From NCBI GenBank assembly GCA_049578545.1, contig JBAUMF010000084.1:1-23788 (forward strand): 23,788 bases of DNA, read 5' to 3'. This DNA is from DASQBT01 sp049578545. Lineage in GTDB: Bacteria > Pseudomonadota > Gammaproteobacteria > Burkholderiales > Thiobacillaceae. A program made the translations under genes and the position numbers. Under the pieces are notes generated by a model, which saw only the letters and a program-made list of their open reading frames with translations, made no database searches and was not told the origin of the DNA. Position 1 is the stretch's first letter. Each line of letters starts with the position of its first letter. This document shows, in pieces, positions 23,664 to 23,788 of the stretch.

Positions 23664-23788
23664 GCTCTGTTGAATTTCAAGTGGGTTGCCGGGCATGAGG
23701 GTTGACCGCATGGAAGTCGAGTTTGCCGACGATCAGGAAGATGACGGTCTTGATCGTGGACAGGCGCGTGAAGCCACGGGCGCGACGC
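23662..23788 (-). mobile_element. Insertion sequence end, cut by the window edge
   Basis: The junction between the A-rich leader repeat and GGCTCTGTTGAATTTCAA at about 23662-23663 is the likely end of an insertion sequence whose transposase reads in from beyond the window. GGCTCT at an end is compatible with ISL3-type elements, but the other end and the target duplication are out of view, so the family is not proven. Confidence 0.6.
23677..23788 (-). CDS. Transposase C-terminus (partial, ISL3-like)
   Basis: An open frame entering from the window edge gives RRARGFTRLSTIKTVIF then LIVGKLDFHAVNPHARQPT and a TGA at 23677-23679. The basic RARGF followed by a hydrophobic helix and a short tail resembles, from memory, the C-terminal ends of ISL3-family transposases. 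Only 36 codons are visible and the DDE residues lie outside, so family and intactness cannot be judged. The stop lies about 15 nt inside the proposed IS end, a normal arrangement. Confidence 0.6.
   Translation of the reverse strand, partial: RRARGFTRLSTIKTVIFLIVGKLDFHAVNPHARQPT

Overview
This window is an almost entirely minus-strand surface-polysaccharide locus, most likely from the chromosome of a Gram-negative bacterium of the Pseudomonadota (beta or gamma type). The reasons are the ABC-type O-antigen exporter ATPase (Wzt with a C-terminal carbohydrate-binding domain), dTDP-3-amino-sugar genes of the fdt/wxcM type, wecB, moderately high GC and Shine-Dalgarno-led overlapping genes. No ribosomal or other marker gene is present, so a genus call is not justified. 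No tRNA, rRNA or CRISPR was seen.

Transcription runs from high to low coordinates. At the upstream edge (about 23662-23788) lies the end of an insertion sequence with the last 36 codons of a transposase. Next comes a short decayed copy of the 5' end of wzt, then a mntA-hepT toxin-antitoxin pair (22870-23525), then the intact wzt (21521-22768). The leader and first codons of wzt are repeated, imperfectly, on the other side of the toxin-antitoxin pair, so the pair is bracketed by direct repeats. No wzm permease gene is in the window.

The central part (12961-21498) holds a fused acetyltransferase/3,4-ketoisomerase (FdtD/WxcM type), a putative sugar O-methyltransferase, a DegT-family aminotransferase, a GT-B glycosyltransferase with an extra N-terminal domain, a WbsX/GH99-like protein, and a membrane-anchored FG-GAP/ASPIC-UnbV protein. 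The ketoisomerase, aminotransferase and acetyltransferase activities together convert dTDP-4-keto-6-deoxyglucose to a dTDP-3-acetamido-3,6-dideoxyhexose (Fuc3NAc or Qui3NAc). The rmlA/rmlB genes that make the precursor are not in the window.

The downstream part (93-12781) holds an alpha/alpha-toroid protein overlapping wecB (UDP-ManNAc synthesis), a GT2, two distinct sulfotransferases, a polysaccharide deacetylase, a second GT2, a 1056-residue fusion of a GT2 domain, a multi-span membrane region and an alkaline-phosphatase/sulfatase-fold domain, an FkbM methyltransferase and a GT4. An intrinsic terminator directly follows the GT4 gene and probably ends the operon.

Taken together the genes predict an ABC-exported polysaccharide containing a 3-acetamido-3,6-dideoxyhexose and probably ManNAc, decorated by methylation, deacetylation and, unusually, sulfation. 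The standout feature is the GT2-membrane-sulfatase-fold fusion: it has Thr where true sulfatases carry the formylglycine Cys/Ser, so it may be a phospho-group transferase or hydrolase joined to a glycosyltransferase rather than a sulfatase.
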